Shown here one piece after another: positions 9,225 to 17,320 of a stretch of DNA of 64,000 nucleotides (position 1 is its first letter; each line of letters opens with the position of its first letter). Source of the DNA: Streptomyces sp. A0958 (GTDB lineage Bacteria; Actinomycetota; Actinomycetes; Streptomycetales; Streptomycetaceae); the NCBI RefSeq assembly GCF_004795035.1, contig NZ_SSBK01000008.1, positions 124,001 to 188,000 on the forward strand, written 5' to 3'. Below the pieces are notes generated by a model. It had not been told where the DNA came from. It did not search any database and worked only from the letters and a program-made list of their open reading frames with translations. The translations under genes were made by a program, and so were the position numbers.

Positions 9225-10022
9225 TCAGACGACGCCGAGGCGGAAACCGACGCCGCGCACGGTGATGATCCAGCCGGGGTCGCCCAGCTTGCCGCGCACA
9301 CTGCTGACGTGGGTGTCCACGGTGCGGCGCGACCAGGAGTCGCCCCACACCTGCTGGAGCAGCTGCCTGCGCGGGACGACGACGTCGGGATGCTGCGCCA
9401 GCAGGCACAGCAGGTCGAACTCCTTTCGCGTGAGCGCGACCGGTGTGCCGTCGACGGTCACCTCGCGGGAGCCCGCGTCGATGCGCAGCCGTCCGTGCCG
9501 GATCTCCTGGGCGGGGCCCGCCGCTGCCGCCGGCTGCCACTGCGTACGGCGCGTGACGGCCTCGATCCGGGCCATCAGCTCGCGGATTCCGAAGGGCCTG
9601 GTGACGTAGTCGTCCGCGCCCGCCTGGAGTCCGAGCACGCAGTCGGTCTCGGACTTGCGGGAGGTGACGATGATGAGCGGCACCCGGCTGACCGACCGGA
9701 TCGCCCGGCACACCTCCAGCCCGTCCAGGTCCGGCAGTTCGAGGTCGAGCAGGACGAGGTCGGCGCTGCCGTAGGCCTGCAGGGCCGCGCCGCCGTGGGC
9801 CGCCCTGGTACAGGTGTGGCCGTGCCGGCGCAGCTGGTGCGACAGCCCGTCCCCGGCGTCGGCGCCCACGACCAGGACGCGCCGCCCGGAGACCACGGGC
9901 GCCGGGCGCGGCACGCTCTGGGCGGGGTTCCGCCGGCCGGGGGACCACACGGCTGGGGATGATCCGGGACGCGCAGGGGGCGTCCGGTGCTCCGGCAGTG
10001 CCTGCGCCTGAAGCTGACTCAT
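9225..10022 (-). CDS. Atypical OmpR/PhoB-type response regulator (JadR1-like)
   Basis: A 265-residue regulator with an N-terminal extension, a receiver domain (LVLLDLELPDLDG, with the phosphoacceptor-type Asp) and a C-terminal winged helix (RRQLLQQVWG, VDTHVSSVRGKL). The acidic pocket is incomplete: the usual paired acidic residues near the start read VVGADAG, and the conserved Lys after the fifth strand is Arg (YVTRPFG). No sensor kinase gene is adjacent. Such atypical regulators, for example JadR1 of jadomycin, control angucycline clusters and respond to end products rather than phosphorylation. It ends convergently with the CreD-like lyase. Role as pathway activator is inferred from position and family. 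Confidence 0.85.
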   Translation of the reverse strand: MSQLQAQALPEHRTPPARPGSSPAVWSPGRRNPAQSVPRPAPVVSGRRVLVVGADAGDGLSHQLRRHGHTCTRAAHGGAALQAYGSADLVLLDLELPDLDGLEVCRAIRSVSRVPLIIVTSRKSETDCVLGLQAGADDYVTRPFGIRELMARIEAVTRRTQWQPAAAAGPAQEIRHGRLRIDAGSREVTVDGTPVALTRKEFDLLCLLAQHPDVVVPRRQLLQQVWGDSWSRRTVDTHVSSVRGKLGDPGWIITVRGVGFRLGVV

Positions 10023-10155
10023 GCCGCCCCCGGGGTTCGTGGCAAGGCCGGCCCGGTTCGGCCGCCCCGCGCGCCGACGCTAGCGGTGTGCGGTCGATTC
10101 CTGGTGCAGGGCCGGTCCAGGGTCCGCCCGGCCGCCCGCCGGTCCGGCCCGGCCC

Positions 10156-11199
10156 CTACACCGCGAACACCTCGGTGGCGCCGTGGTTCGGGTCGCCCGC
10201 CCGCAGGTGCAGCTCGCCCGCCCCGGGCAGCATGACCACCGAGGCCACCGTCCTCTCCAGGCGGTAGATCCCGTGGTCGGCGATGCACACCGGCGGCCGG
10301 GACAGCACCGCGAAGTGCTCCTCCGCGCCGGCCCGTGGGCCGAGGCCGGCCAGCCCCTTCGTGACGGCCTCGAGCCGGTCGTCGGAGTTGACGCGGTCGG
10401 GGGCCGACTGCCGGTCGAGCGGGGTGAAGTCCTCGTGCAGGTAGTGGTTGGTGTGCACGGCCTCCCCCGCAGCGGGCTCGGTCACCCGCAGCCGGGTCCC
10501 GCACACCTCGGCGTACACCGCGCGCCGTCGGTCGCACAGCACCAGGTTGCGCGAGCTGGACAGGGTGAGCCCGGTCAGGATCTCCAGGGCCTCGTCCACG
10601 CTCCCGGCACGGTCCAGCAGATGACGGATGGCCAGGTACGGCGTGATACCGGGCCGCCACAGGCCGTCGGTCACCAGGTTCACCCCGATGGCGAGACCGT
10701 CGCTGTTCATGCCGAGGTAGCCGAGCAGCCCCGCGAAGCTGAGCACCGTCACCCGGCGCGGCCCGCCCGCCCGGGCCAGCGACAGCACCGCGACATGGCT
10801 GTCGATGTCCGCGTTGAGGTCCACCGTCTGCGCCAGCACCGGCAGGCAGGCCGGCCCGGTGCGGGCGTACGCCGTGCAGTCCCCGGCGCTCGGCACCCCG
10901 GTGAAGCCCATGACCTCGCGGCGCAGCTGCAGCAGCCACGCCTCGTCCTCGGACACCCCGGCCCCCGCCGCCAGCCCCGCGACCTCCTCGGCGAGGTCGG
11001 GGACCGCCGCCGTGATCTCCGCGCGGTAGGCGGTGATCGACGGCAGCAGCCCGGCGAACGTCAGCGGCCGGTCGGCGAGGGGCTGCAGCCGCGCCAGGCC
11101 GTCGCGGAGGAAGGCGCGCAGCGGGCCGGCGAGCGCCGCCCCGTGGGCGCGGCCCAGTTCGAAGGGGGTGCCGGCGGCCTTGACGTACGCGACGCTCAT
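10156..11199 (-). CDS. C45-family (acyl-CoA:6-APA acyltransferase-like) amidohydrolase
   Basis: A 347-residue protein of the peptidase C45 Ntn-hydrolase family. It begins YVKAAGTPFELGRAHG, typical of the family, and the presumptive nucleophile is Cys in AGDCTAYARTG near residue 105, where autoproteolysis would free its amino group. The residue before Cys is Asp rather than the Gly of penicillin acyltransferase. The start at 11199 overlaps the stop of the acetyltransferase gene (ATGA). In the fosfazinomycin and kinamycin clusters an amidase accompanies the GNAT, lyase and glutamine-synthetase-like genes, so this enzyme probably removes an acetyl or glutamyl group from a hydrazine carrier. The bond it cuts cannot be settled from sequence. 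Confidence 0.72.
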   Translation of the reverse strand: MSVAYVKAAGTPFELGRAHGAALAGPLRAFLRDGLARLQPLADRPLTFAGLLPSITAYRAEITAAVPDLAEEVAGLAAGAGVSEDEAWLLQLRREVMGFTGVPSAGDCTAYARTGPACLPVLAQTVDLNADIDSHVAVLSLARAGGPRRVTVLSFAGLLGYLGMNSDGLAIGVNLVTDGLWRPGITPYLAIRHLLDRAGSVDEALEILTGLTLSSSRNLVLCDRRRAVYAEVCGTRLRVTEPAAGEAVHTNHYLHEDFTPLDRQSAPDRVNSDDRLEAVTKGLAGLGPRAGAEEHFAVLSRPPVCIADHGIYRLERTVASVVMLPGAGELHLRAGDPNHGATEVFAV

Positions 11200-11804
11200 G
11201 CGGAGGCGGCCGCCTTCTTCGGGCCCCGGGAGAGGGCGTCCAGCACCTGCGGCCACTCGGCGCGCAGGATGCTGTAGAAGACCGCGTCGCGGCGGCGTCC
11301 GCCCGGCATGTAGTTGAAGGAGCGCAGGGTGCCCTCCTCCGTGGCGCCGATGTTGCGCAGGCCCTTGCGGGCCTGGACGTTGAGCTCGTCCGTCTTGAAC
11401 TCCACCCGCTCGGCCTCCAGCACCTCGAAGGAGTGCTGGAGCAGCAGCAGCTTCGCCCAGTGGTTGATGCCCTTGCCGCGGAAGTCGTGGCCCAGCCAGG
11501 AGGCCCCGATCTCCAGTCGGCGGTCCTTCTCGGCGAAGCTCAGCAGGCTCATGCTGCCCGCGATCCGGCCGCTCTTCTTGTCGGTGATCACGAACACGGC
11601 GCGGCGCCCCGCGGTGTGCTCGGCGAGGTTCGAGTCGAAGAACGCCTCGAAGTCCGTGTCGTCGCCGACGACGACCGTGAAGTAGCGCCAGATCTCGGGG
11701 TCGAGGGCTACGGCGCGGACGCCCTCGCGGTCCGCCTCGCCGAGCGGGGTCAGCAGGACGTGCTCGTTCTCCAGCGTGGTGGCGGCTTTCTCGGACCAGC
11801 TCAT
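11196..11804 (-). CDS. GNAT N-acetyltransferase (FzmQ/KinN-like)
   Basis: A GNAT-fold acetyltransferase of about 200 residues. After HVLLTPLGEADREGVRA it shows the acetyl-CoA loop WLGHDFRGKGINHWAK and the C-terminal strand region RKGLRNIGATEEG typical of RimJ/RimL-like members. I place the start at 11804 (MSWSEK) because a GGAG lies nine bases upstream; ATGs at 11819 and 11876 have weaker sites. In fosfazinomycin/kinamycin biosynthesis a GNAT acetylates glutamylhydrazine, and the conserved gene neighbourhood here supports the same role. It is coupled by overlap to the C45 hydrolase. A generic RimJ-like acetyltransferase is the fallback. Confidence 0.78.
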   Translation of the reverse strand: MSWSEKAATTLENEHVLLTPLGEADREGVRAVALDPEIWRYFTVVVGDDTDFEAFFDSNLAEHTAGRRAVFVITDKKSGRIAGSMSLLSFAEKDRRLEIGASWLGHDFRGKGINHWAKLLLLQHSFEVLEAERVEFKTDELNVQARKGLRNIGATEEGTLRSFNYMPGGRRRDAVFYSILRAEWPQVLDALSRGPKKAAASA

Positions 11805-11878
11805 GGTGAGGGACTCCATAGGGCGAAGAGGGGAGGGGGTCGGGGCGAGTCTGAACAGCGGGGCGGCCTTTTCCAAGA

Positions 11879-13165
11879 TCAGTCCGTCAGCGCACGAAGA
11901 TTCTCCAACCGGTCGTGCACCACGCCGTGGTGGACGAGGAAGTCCTCGGGTTCACGCGGGCTGCTGCGCACGCCCTCCTCGGTCAGGGCCTCGCCGAAGT
12001 TCTGTCCGTACTCCGCGGTGCGCCTGGCCGCCGCCTGCACCGCACGGTAGGCCTGGTCGCGTTCGACGCCCGCCTCCAGGAGCTCCACCAGCACCGACGA
12101 CGAGCACACGAGCCCGTTGGTGGCGGCGATCGAGTCCCGCATGCGGTCCGTGTCGATCCGCAGGTTCTCCAGCAGGTCCGCGGCCCTGACCGTCTGGAAG
12201 TGCGCCACCGTCAGCGCGTCCGGCAGCAGCACCTTCTCGACCGCCTGGTGGGCCAGGTCCCGCTCGTGCCACAGCGCCACGTTCTCCAGCGCCGTGCCGG
12301 CGTACCCGCGCAGCAGTCGTGCCAGGCCGCACAGCAGCTCGCTGCCCGTCGGATTGGCCTTGTGGGGCATCGCGCTGGAGCCCTGGTAGGCCTCGACGCG
12401 CTGCTCCTCGACCTCGCGCACCTCGGTGCGCTGCAACAGCCGCAGTTCCAGGGCGATCTGCTCGATGCAGGCGCCCAGCACGGCCACCGCCTGGACCAGC
12501 TGGGCGTGCCGGTCGCGGGCCACGACCTGGCTGGGGGAGGGCTCCAGGCCCAGCCCGAGCCGCTCGCACACGTACTCCTCGACGGCCGGGTCGATCAGCG
12601 CGTACGTACCCACCGCGCCGGATATCGTGCCCACCGCGACGGCCTCGCGGGCGGCGGCCAGCCGCTGCAGGGACCGGTCGACGGCGAACGCGTACCCGCC
12701 CAGTTTGTGGCCGAGCGTGGTGGGCTCGGCGTGCACGCCGTGGGTACGGCCCACCATCACCGTGTCCCAGTGCTCGAAGGCCCGGTCGACGAGCACCCCG
12801 CGCAGCCGCCGGGCGGCGGAGGCGAGCAGGTCCGTGGCGTCGGCCAGGATGGAGCCGAGGGCCGTGTCGACCAGGTCGTAGCTGGTCATGCCGAGATGCA
12901 CCCAGCGGGCGGAGGACTCCGGCATCTGCTCGGTGTACGCGGTCAGGAAGGAGATCACCTCGTGGTCGCGTTCCTTCTTGATCTCCGCGACCCGGGACGG
13001 CAGCGGGGGCACGGCCGCGCGCATGTCGTCGAGGACCGCTTCCGGTACGCGGCCGAGCCGCACCTGCGCCTCGGTCGCGAGGATCTCCACGCGGACATAG
13101 GTCTCGTACCGGAACTCGTCCGAGAAGAGGTGCGCCATCTCGGGCAGGGTGAACTGAGGAATCAT
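11879..13165 (-). CDS. Adenylosuccinate-lyase family enzyme (FzmR/KinM-like)
   Basis: A 428-residue member of the adenylosuccinate lyase family with HLGMTSYDLVDTA near residue 90, GRTHGVHAEPTTLGHK near residue 138 and the mobile catalytic loop GSSAMPHKANP near residue 265. Primary purine biosynthesis needs only one such gene and that would normally not sit inside a specialised cluster. Homologues accompany the glutamine-synthetase-like, GNAT and amidase genes in the fosfazinomycin, kinamycin and lomaiviticin clusters. There it is thought to eliminate fumarate from an N-succinyl-type intermediate of the hydrazine route. It is transcribed with the surrounding minus-strand operon. The precise substrate is inference. 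Confidence 0.8.
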   Translation of the reverse strand: MIPQFTLPEMAHLFSDEFRYETYVRVEILATEAQVRLGRVPEAVLDDMRAAVPPLPSRVAEIKKERDHEVISFLTAYTEQMPESSARWVHLGMTSYDLVDTALGSILADATDLLASAARRLRGVLVDRAFEHWDTVMVGRTHGVHAEPTTLGHKLGGYAFAVDRSLQRLAAAREAVAVGTISGAVGTYALIDPAVEEYVCERLGLGLEPSPSQVVARDRHAQLVQAVAVLGACIEQIALELRLLQRTEVREVEEQRVEAYQGSSAMPHKANPTGSELLCGLARLLRGYAGTALENVALWHERDLAHQAVEKVLLPDALTVAHFQTVRAADLLENLRIDTDRMRDSIAATNGLVCSSSVLVELLEAGVERDQAYRAVQAAARRTAEYGQNFGEALTEEGVRSSPREPEDFLVHHGVVHDRLENLRALTD

Positions 13166-13213
13166 GGGAAGGCCTTCGTCGGTAGCGGTGGTCGTGGTCG
13201 GGGAGCCCGGGCC

Positions 13214-14707
13214 TCAGAAGGCCGCGAAGTACTCGCGCTGCTCCCACTCGGTGACCTGGCCCGGCGCGGGGGCGGCCTGCAGGGCCCAGGCCTCGTACCG
13301 GCGCACCTCGCTCTCCTTGAGCCTGGTCAGACAGGCGGCCAGCGGGTCGCCCAGAAGCCGGGCGGCCCGGCCCGCCGTGAACGCCTCCAGGGCCTCGCGC
13401 AGGGACCGCGGGACGGTGTCCGAGCCGTCGCGGGGCCCGTCGGCCGAGCCCCCGTCGAGGCCGTCGAGCCCGGCGAAGAGCTGGGCGGCGATGTTCAGGT
13501 ACGGGTTCGCGCTCGGCTCGCCGACGCGGTTCTCGATGTGCGCGCCGGCCCCCGAGCCGACGACGCGCAGCATGGCCGTGCGGGACTCCAGGCTCAGGCT
13601 CACCCGGGTCGGGGACAGGGCGTGCTGCGCGCCCAGGCGCTGGTAGCCGTTCACCGTGGGAACCGACAGCAGGAACAGGTCGCGCAGCCAGTCCCGCAGG
13701 CCCTCGGCGTACGCCTTGCTCGTGGGGGAGAGCCCCGCCGACAGACCCTCGGCGCCGAAGACGTTGCGGCCGGTGGCGGTCTCCAGGACGGACTGGTTCA
13801 GGTGCCAGCCACTCGGGTCCGCCCCGGCGATCGCCGGCTGCGACATGAACGAGGCGTGCAGACCCCGGGCCGCGCACCAGCGCTTGGTGAAGACGCGGAA
13901 GAAGAGCATCGCATCGGCCGTGTCCAGCGCCGACATGGGGTCGAACGTGGTCTCGACCTGCCCGGGGCCCATCTCGTGCTCCATCGACCGCACCGGCAGC
14001 CCCAGGCCGAGCAGGGCGAGGGCCAGCGGGTCGGTGACCGGGGCGACCGTGTCGTACGCGGCGTCCAGGTTGAACTGGTAGCCCGCGTTCATCGCGGCCA
14101 CCCGCGGGGCCGGGCCCTGCAGGCCGAAGCCGTTGCCCTCGTTGCCCGGCTCGTCGTCCAGCCGGCGCGCCAGGTACCACTCGACCTCCAGGCCGAGCAC
14201 GGGCGTCAGCCCGCGGTCGGCGTAGCGGTCCAGCACCTGGTGCAGCACGTGCCGCGAGGACAGCGGGTGGGGGCGGCCGTCGCGCAGGTACTCGTCGCCG
14301 ATCACCCAGGCCGTGCGCGCCCCCTCGCCGGGCAGCACCAGGAAGGTCAGCGGGTCGGGCACCAGCACGAAGTTGCCCAGGCCGGCGATCTCGTCGACGC
14401 CGATGCCGTGCGCGCCCCGGTAGTCCACCGCCGTGGCGCAGGCGGTGTCCTTCAGGAACGGGCCGGGGCTGTAGTTCATGCCGTTGCGCAGCACCCCGCG
14501 GAAGGTGCGGGCGGTCAGCGTCTTGGAGCGCACCAGACCGTGCGGGTCGCCCCACACCAGACGGACGAGGTCGATCCCGTCCAGCCCGGCCTCGATCCGC
14601 TCGGCGGCAGCCGACCGGTCGTCGTCCCACAGCCCGTGTACGGCGACGAACGCGTGGCTCCCGACGCTGCCCTCCGTGGCAGGGGCCGACCATGATCTGG
14701 AGTACAT
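13214..14707 (-). CDS. Glutamine-synthetase-like ligase (FzmN/KinL-like, predicted glutamylhydrazine synthetase)
   Basis: A 497-residue glutamine synthetase homologue. The beta-grasp N-terminus (VRLVWGDPHGLVRSKTL) and the catalytic half (LGLEVEWYL near residue 170, SMEHEMGPGQVETT near residue 245, GWHLNQSVLE near residue 300, IENRVGEPSANPYL near residue 405) are all present. It is not a housekeeping GlnA: the ATP/ammonia-site motifs diverge, for example GWHLNQS where GlnA has GxHxHxS. The related enzymes of fosfazinomycin and kinamycin clusters join glutamate and hydrazine to give gamma-glutamylhydrazine. Position between the lyase and the ferredoxin/unknown pair supports that role. A gamma-glutamylpolyamine synthetase is the main alternative. 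Confidence 0.82.
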   Translation of the reverse strand: MYSRSWSAPATEGSVGSHAFVAVHGLWDDDRSAAAERIEAGLDGIDLVRLVWGDPHGLVRSKTLTARTFRGVLRNGMNYSPGPFLKDTACATAVDYRGAHGIGVDEIAGLGNFVLVPDPLTFLVLPGEGARTAWVIGDEYLRDGRPHPLSSRHVLHQVLDRYADRGLTPVLGLEVEWYLARRLDDEPGNEGNGFGLQGPAPRVAAMNAGYQFNLDAAYDTVAPVTDPLALALLGLGLPVRSMEHEMGPGQVETTFDPMSALDTADAMLFFRVFTKRWCAARGLHASFMSQPAIAGADPSGWHLNQSVLETATGRNVFGAEGLSAGLSPTSKAYAEGLRDWLRDLFLLSVPTVNGYQRLGAQHALSPTRVSLSLESRTAMLRVVGSGAGAHIENRVGEPSANPYLNIAAQLFAGLDGLDGGSADGPRDGSDTVPRSLREALEAFTAGRAARLLGDPLAACLTRLKESEVRRYEAWALQAAPAPGQVTEWEQREYFAAF

Positions 14708-14759
14708 GAGGGGCTTCCTTACCGTCGGAGGGCCGAGAGGGGGCGTGCCGGGGTGCCGG

Positions 14760-16685
14760 TCAGGCGGCGTGCCCGGCCGGCTGCGGGGTGGTGGTCCCGA
14801 CCGGGGTGCCGGTGACGGTCCTCCAGTGCCAGGCCGAGTCGAAGGCCGTCACGGCGGCCTGCTCCCCCTGCTCGGCGAGCGCGGCAGCCTGCTGCGTCAT
14901 CCGGGCGATGAAGGCGGCCACCTGGTGCGCCGCGAGCATCTCCTGCTCGGTGTACGGTTCCCCGTCGGCACGCACGATGCGCAGGTCCACGAACCCGTTG
15001 AAGGGACGGCCGCACACCCACACCGTCTGAGGGCTGCGGATCGTGAAGCGCACCATGTTGTTGACGTGCCCGTGGTGGTGCTGGTCGGAGAAGTGGGCGA
15101 TGTCGGGGATGGTGGGCGGCACGAAGTGGTCGCGCTCCAGGACCTTCTCGGTACGCGGCAGGTTGCCGGCGATGAAGTGCCAGGAGTTGTACTGCATGCG
15201 CGAGGACATCGCCCAGGCGGTGTCCGCGAGGGTGGCGAACGAGTCGCCGTAGTGCCGCCGGGCCTCCGGCGCGGGGACCACGCAGCAGAAGAAGTCCGTG
15301 ATGCCCCACGTGGTGATCTCGTCCCAGGCCTCCGCGCGCAGCGCGCGCACCAGCTCCGGCAGTGACCGGATGCCGCGGCTCATCGAGAAGTCGGCGCCGA
15401 ACGCGGCGGTGGTGGCGGCGACCGCCTCGTACACGACCGCCTCCAGACCGGTGCCGAACTCGCCGTAGGGGCGGGCCAGCCAGGCCGGGCCGGCGTCGTC
15501 GGCGAGCCGCAGTCCGGCCAGCCGGTCGCCGGTCACGGGCAGCGTGGCGCGCAGGTGGTCGGTGACCTGCCGGTCCCGGTCCGCGGCCACCTCGCCGTAC
15601 GGGGCCGCCACCTTCTCCACCTTGTGGATCAAGGTGCCGTGGATCTCGCGGTACAGCTGGACGGTGCGGGTCACCTCGGGACGGTGGGTGCCCAGCGCCG
15701 TGGCCAGGGCCGTCAGCGCGTCGATGCCGGCGTCGGGACCGGCCGCGGGAATCCGCTCGCCGCCCAGGGCCCCGTTGTAGTTGCGGCGGGTCTGCTCCAG
15801 CAGCCGGCCGATGTTCTCCGGGGTGAGCTGCGAGCCGTTTACCTCCTCGATGCGGCCGTGCCCGGCCGAGCGGATCAGCAGGCCGAGGCCCACGACCAAC
15901 AGGGCGTCGTGGTCCGACCACAGCTCCAGCGGCAGGCCCGACAGGCTGCCGAACACACAGTCCGGGTGGCCCGGCCACAGCGTCTTGCCCACGACCGTGT
16001 TGGTGTCGCGGAAGTTCGTGTACTGCTTGTCCTCGATGTAGAGCATGAAGGGGGCGGTGCGCTGCGCGCCCTCGGTCAGCTGCGCCAGCAGCGCCTCGCG
16101 GCCCTCGGGGCCCTGTTCCGCGAGCCAGCGGCGGCTGTCGGCCGCGTCGCGGTCGAACCGCTCCCGGGCCCTCGTCACCTCGCGCCGGTAGTCCTCCAGT
16201 TGGCGCGGGTTCCACGGAACCCGCAGTACGCCGCCGACCAGCGTGTGCTGCTTGGCGAGCGGCGGCTGGGAGGGGACGCGGACGACGACCCGGCCGCCGG
16301 TGGTCAGGCCGATCTCGCCGAGGAACACGGCGTGCTCCGCGGGGTCCACGACGTCCCCGGCCTGTCCGCGCGCGTCCGCGGACAGGCCGGCGAGGACCTT
16401 CAGCGCGGCGGCGTCCGCGATGCGCAGGGCGCCCGTCTGGACCTCCGCGGGCACGTGTCCGTCGAGCGTGAGCAGGATGTCCAGGGCCGCCCGCGTGCCG
16501 GCGGCGGCCGAGGCCTTCCGCCACACCCGGGCCAGCAGCCCGGGGAACCCGGCGTCCTCCTCGCGTACCCGGTCCGGCTTGGGCGTGGCGCCGGCCGCCA
16601 GGCCCAGGCGGCTGGGCCGCCTGCTCTGGCGCTTGCGGGAGTTGGCGGCTCGGCGGGAGCCTTCTCGGTCCATGGGCGTGGTCAT
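14760..16685 (-). CDS. Large uncharacterised protein of the N-N module (KinJ-like)
   Basis: A 641-residue protein with no domain that I recognise. It has a basic N-terminus (SRRAANSRKRQSRRPSR), no signal peptide and no membrane segments, and a histidine-rich motif, IAHFSDQHHHGHVNNMVRF, around residue 545 that could bind a metal. Other striking segments are LYIEDKQYTNFRDTNTVVG near residue 230 and DFFCCVV near residue 465. Its ATG overlaps the stop of the 4Fe-4S ferredoxin gene, so the two are translated together, suggesting a redox partnership. A hypothetical protein sits in the same place in the kinamycin-type hydrazine gene set, which is why I think it belongs to N-N chemistry. Function is unknown. 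Confidence 0.8.
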   Translation of the reverse strand: MTTPMDREGSRRAANSRKRQSRRPSRLGLAAGATPKPDRVREEDAGFPGLLARVWRKASAAAGTRAALDILLTLDGHVPAEVQTGALRIADAAALKVLAGLSADARGQAGDVVDPAEHAVFLGEIGLTTGGRVVVRVPSQPPLAKQHTLVGGVLRVPWNPRQLEDYRREVTRARERFDRDAADSRRWLAEQGPEGREALLAQLTEGAQRTAPFMLYIEDKQYTNFRDTNTVVGKTLWPGHPDCVFGSLSGLPLELWSDHDALLVVGLGLLIRSAGHGRIEEVNGSQLTPENIGRLLEQTRRNYNGALGGERIPAAGPDAGIDALTALATALGTHRPEVTRTVQLYREIHGTLIHKVEKVAAPYGEVAADRDRQVTDHLRATLPVTGDRLAGLRLADDAGPAWLARPYGEFGTGLEAVVYEAVAATTAAFGADFSMSRGIRSLPELVRALRAEAWDEITTWGITDFFCCVVPAPEARRHYGDSFATLADTAWAMSSRMQYNSWHFIAGNLPRTEKVLERDHFVPPTIPDIAHFSDQHHHGHVNNMVRFTIRSPQTVWVCGRPFNGFVDLRIVRADGEPYTEQEMLAAHQVAAFIARMTQQAAALAEQGEQAAVTAFDSAWHWRTVTGTPVGTTTPQPAGHAA

Positions 16686-17017
16686 GCGGTACCTTCCCCG
16701 GTGAGTGCGATGTGGCTCCACATCGCGTCGTCGGTGGGCGTCCAGTCCTCGTCGACGTAGATGCAGTCGACCGGGCACTCCAGGACACAGACGGGGCAGC
16801 CCGAGCACAGCTCGGGGATGATCACGACATCGAGCCCGCTGTCGAAGATCGCGCCGAACTGCTCCGGACAGCCGCGCAGGCAGCTGTCACAGGTGATGCA
16901 CTCGGATGTTTCGATGCGGCGCGGGGGCTTGGTCCAGTTGCCGGCGCGGCTGCGCGTGGCGATCCTCAGGTCCCGCCCGGACGGCACATCTGACGAAGCG
17001 TTGATTTCCACGGGCAT
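16682..17017 (-). CDS. Two-cluster 4Fe-4S ferredoxin
   Basis: A 111-residue ferredoxin with two complete CxxCxxCxxxCP cluster motifs, CITCDSCLRGCP and CSGCPVCVLECP, separated by about 30 residues. Both clusters therefore look intact. It is the first gene of the minus-strand operon running to 10156 and overlaps the unknown 641-residue protein by four bases. A ferredoxin in this position is characteristic of the kinamycin and lomaiviticin clusters. It presumably passes electrons to an N-N forming or reducing step; the most direct candidate partner is the coupled unknown protein. Confidence 0.9.
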   Translation of the reverse strand: MPVEINASSDVPSGRDLRIATRSRAGNWTKPPRRIETSECITCDSCLRGCPEQFGAIFDSGLDVVIIPELCSGCPVCVLECPVDCIYVDEDWTPTDDAMWSHIALTGEGTA

Positions 17018-17320
17018 GGGACCCCTTAGGCGTCGTGTCTATGACGGCTCGAACGGATGCTTCGAGCATTCGGGGTTCCTCTCGACCTTCTCCTGAACCC
17101 CGGTCGGGGCCTGCTGGAGCGCCAGGACACCGGGGGGACTCGAGCTGAGCGCGATGGGCCCACGGCAGACTGCTCACCGGTCCCTGTCGCCTCGGCCGTC
17201 TTCGACGTGCCGAGCGGCCGTCCAGCGCCCCGCGTCAGGACGCCGACGACCGGCCCCGGGCCGCGGGCCGTCTGCGGACGGTGCTCGCGCGGCCGGCGCC
17301 GTGACGGGCGTGGGGGCAGG
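17018..17320. promoter_or_regulatory. Intergenic region with inverted repeat GCTCGAA-N7-TTCGAGC
   Basis: This 303-bp gap lies upstream of the ferredoxin operon and downstream of the ParB-like regulator, both on the minus strand. A perfect 7-bp inverted repeat with a 7-bp spacer occupies 17047-17067, about 30 bp before the ferredoxin start. Its half sites resemble the GTTCGA-type half sites bound by StrR, a regulator of the same broad family as the adjacent ParB-like gene. I propose an operator for that regulator. The rest of the gap holds no gene that I can see. Confidence 0.45.

Noticed and set aside
11879..13165. Housekeeping purB
   Set aside because: No purine genes nearby and strict association with the GNAT, GS-like and amidase genes.
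11915..14695. A 926-codon plus-strand open frame opposite the lyase and glutamine-synthetase-like genes
   Set aside because: No motif or ribosome site; both minus-strand genes are conserved enzymes with full signatures.
13214..14707. Housekeeping glutamine synthetase (glnA)
   Set aside because: Diverged ATP/ammonia motifs and its place between N-N genes point to a specialised ligase instead.
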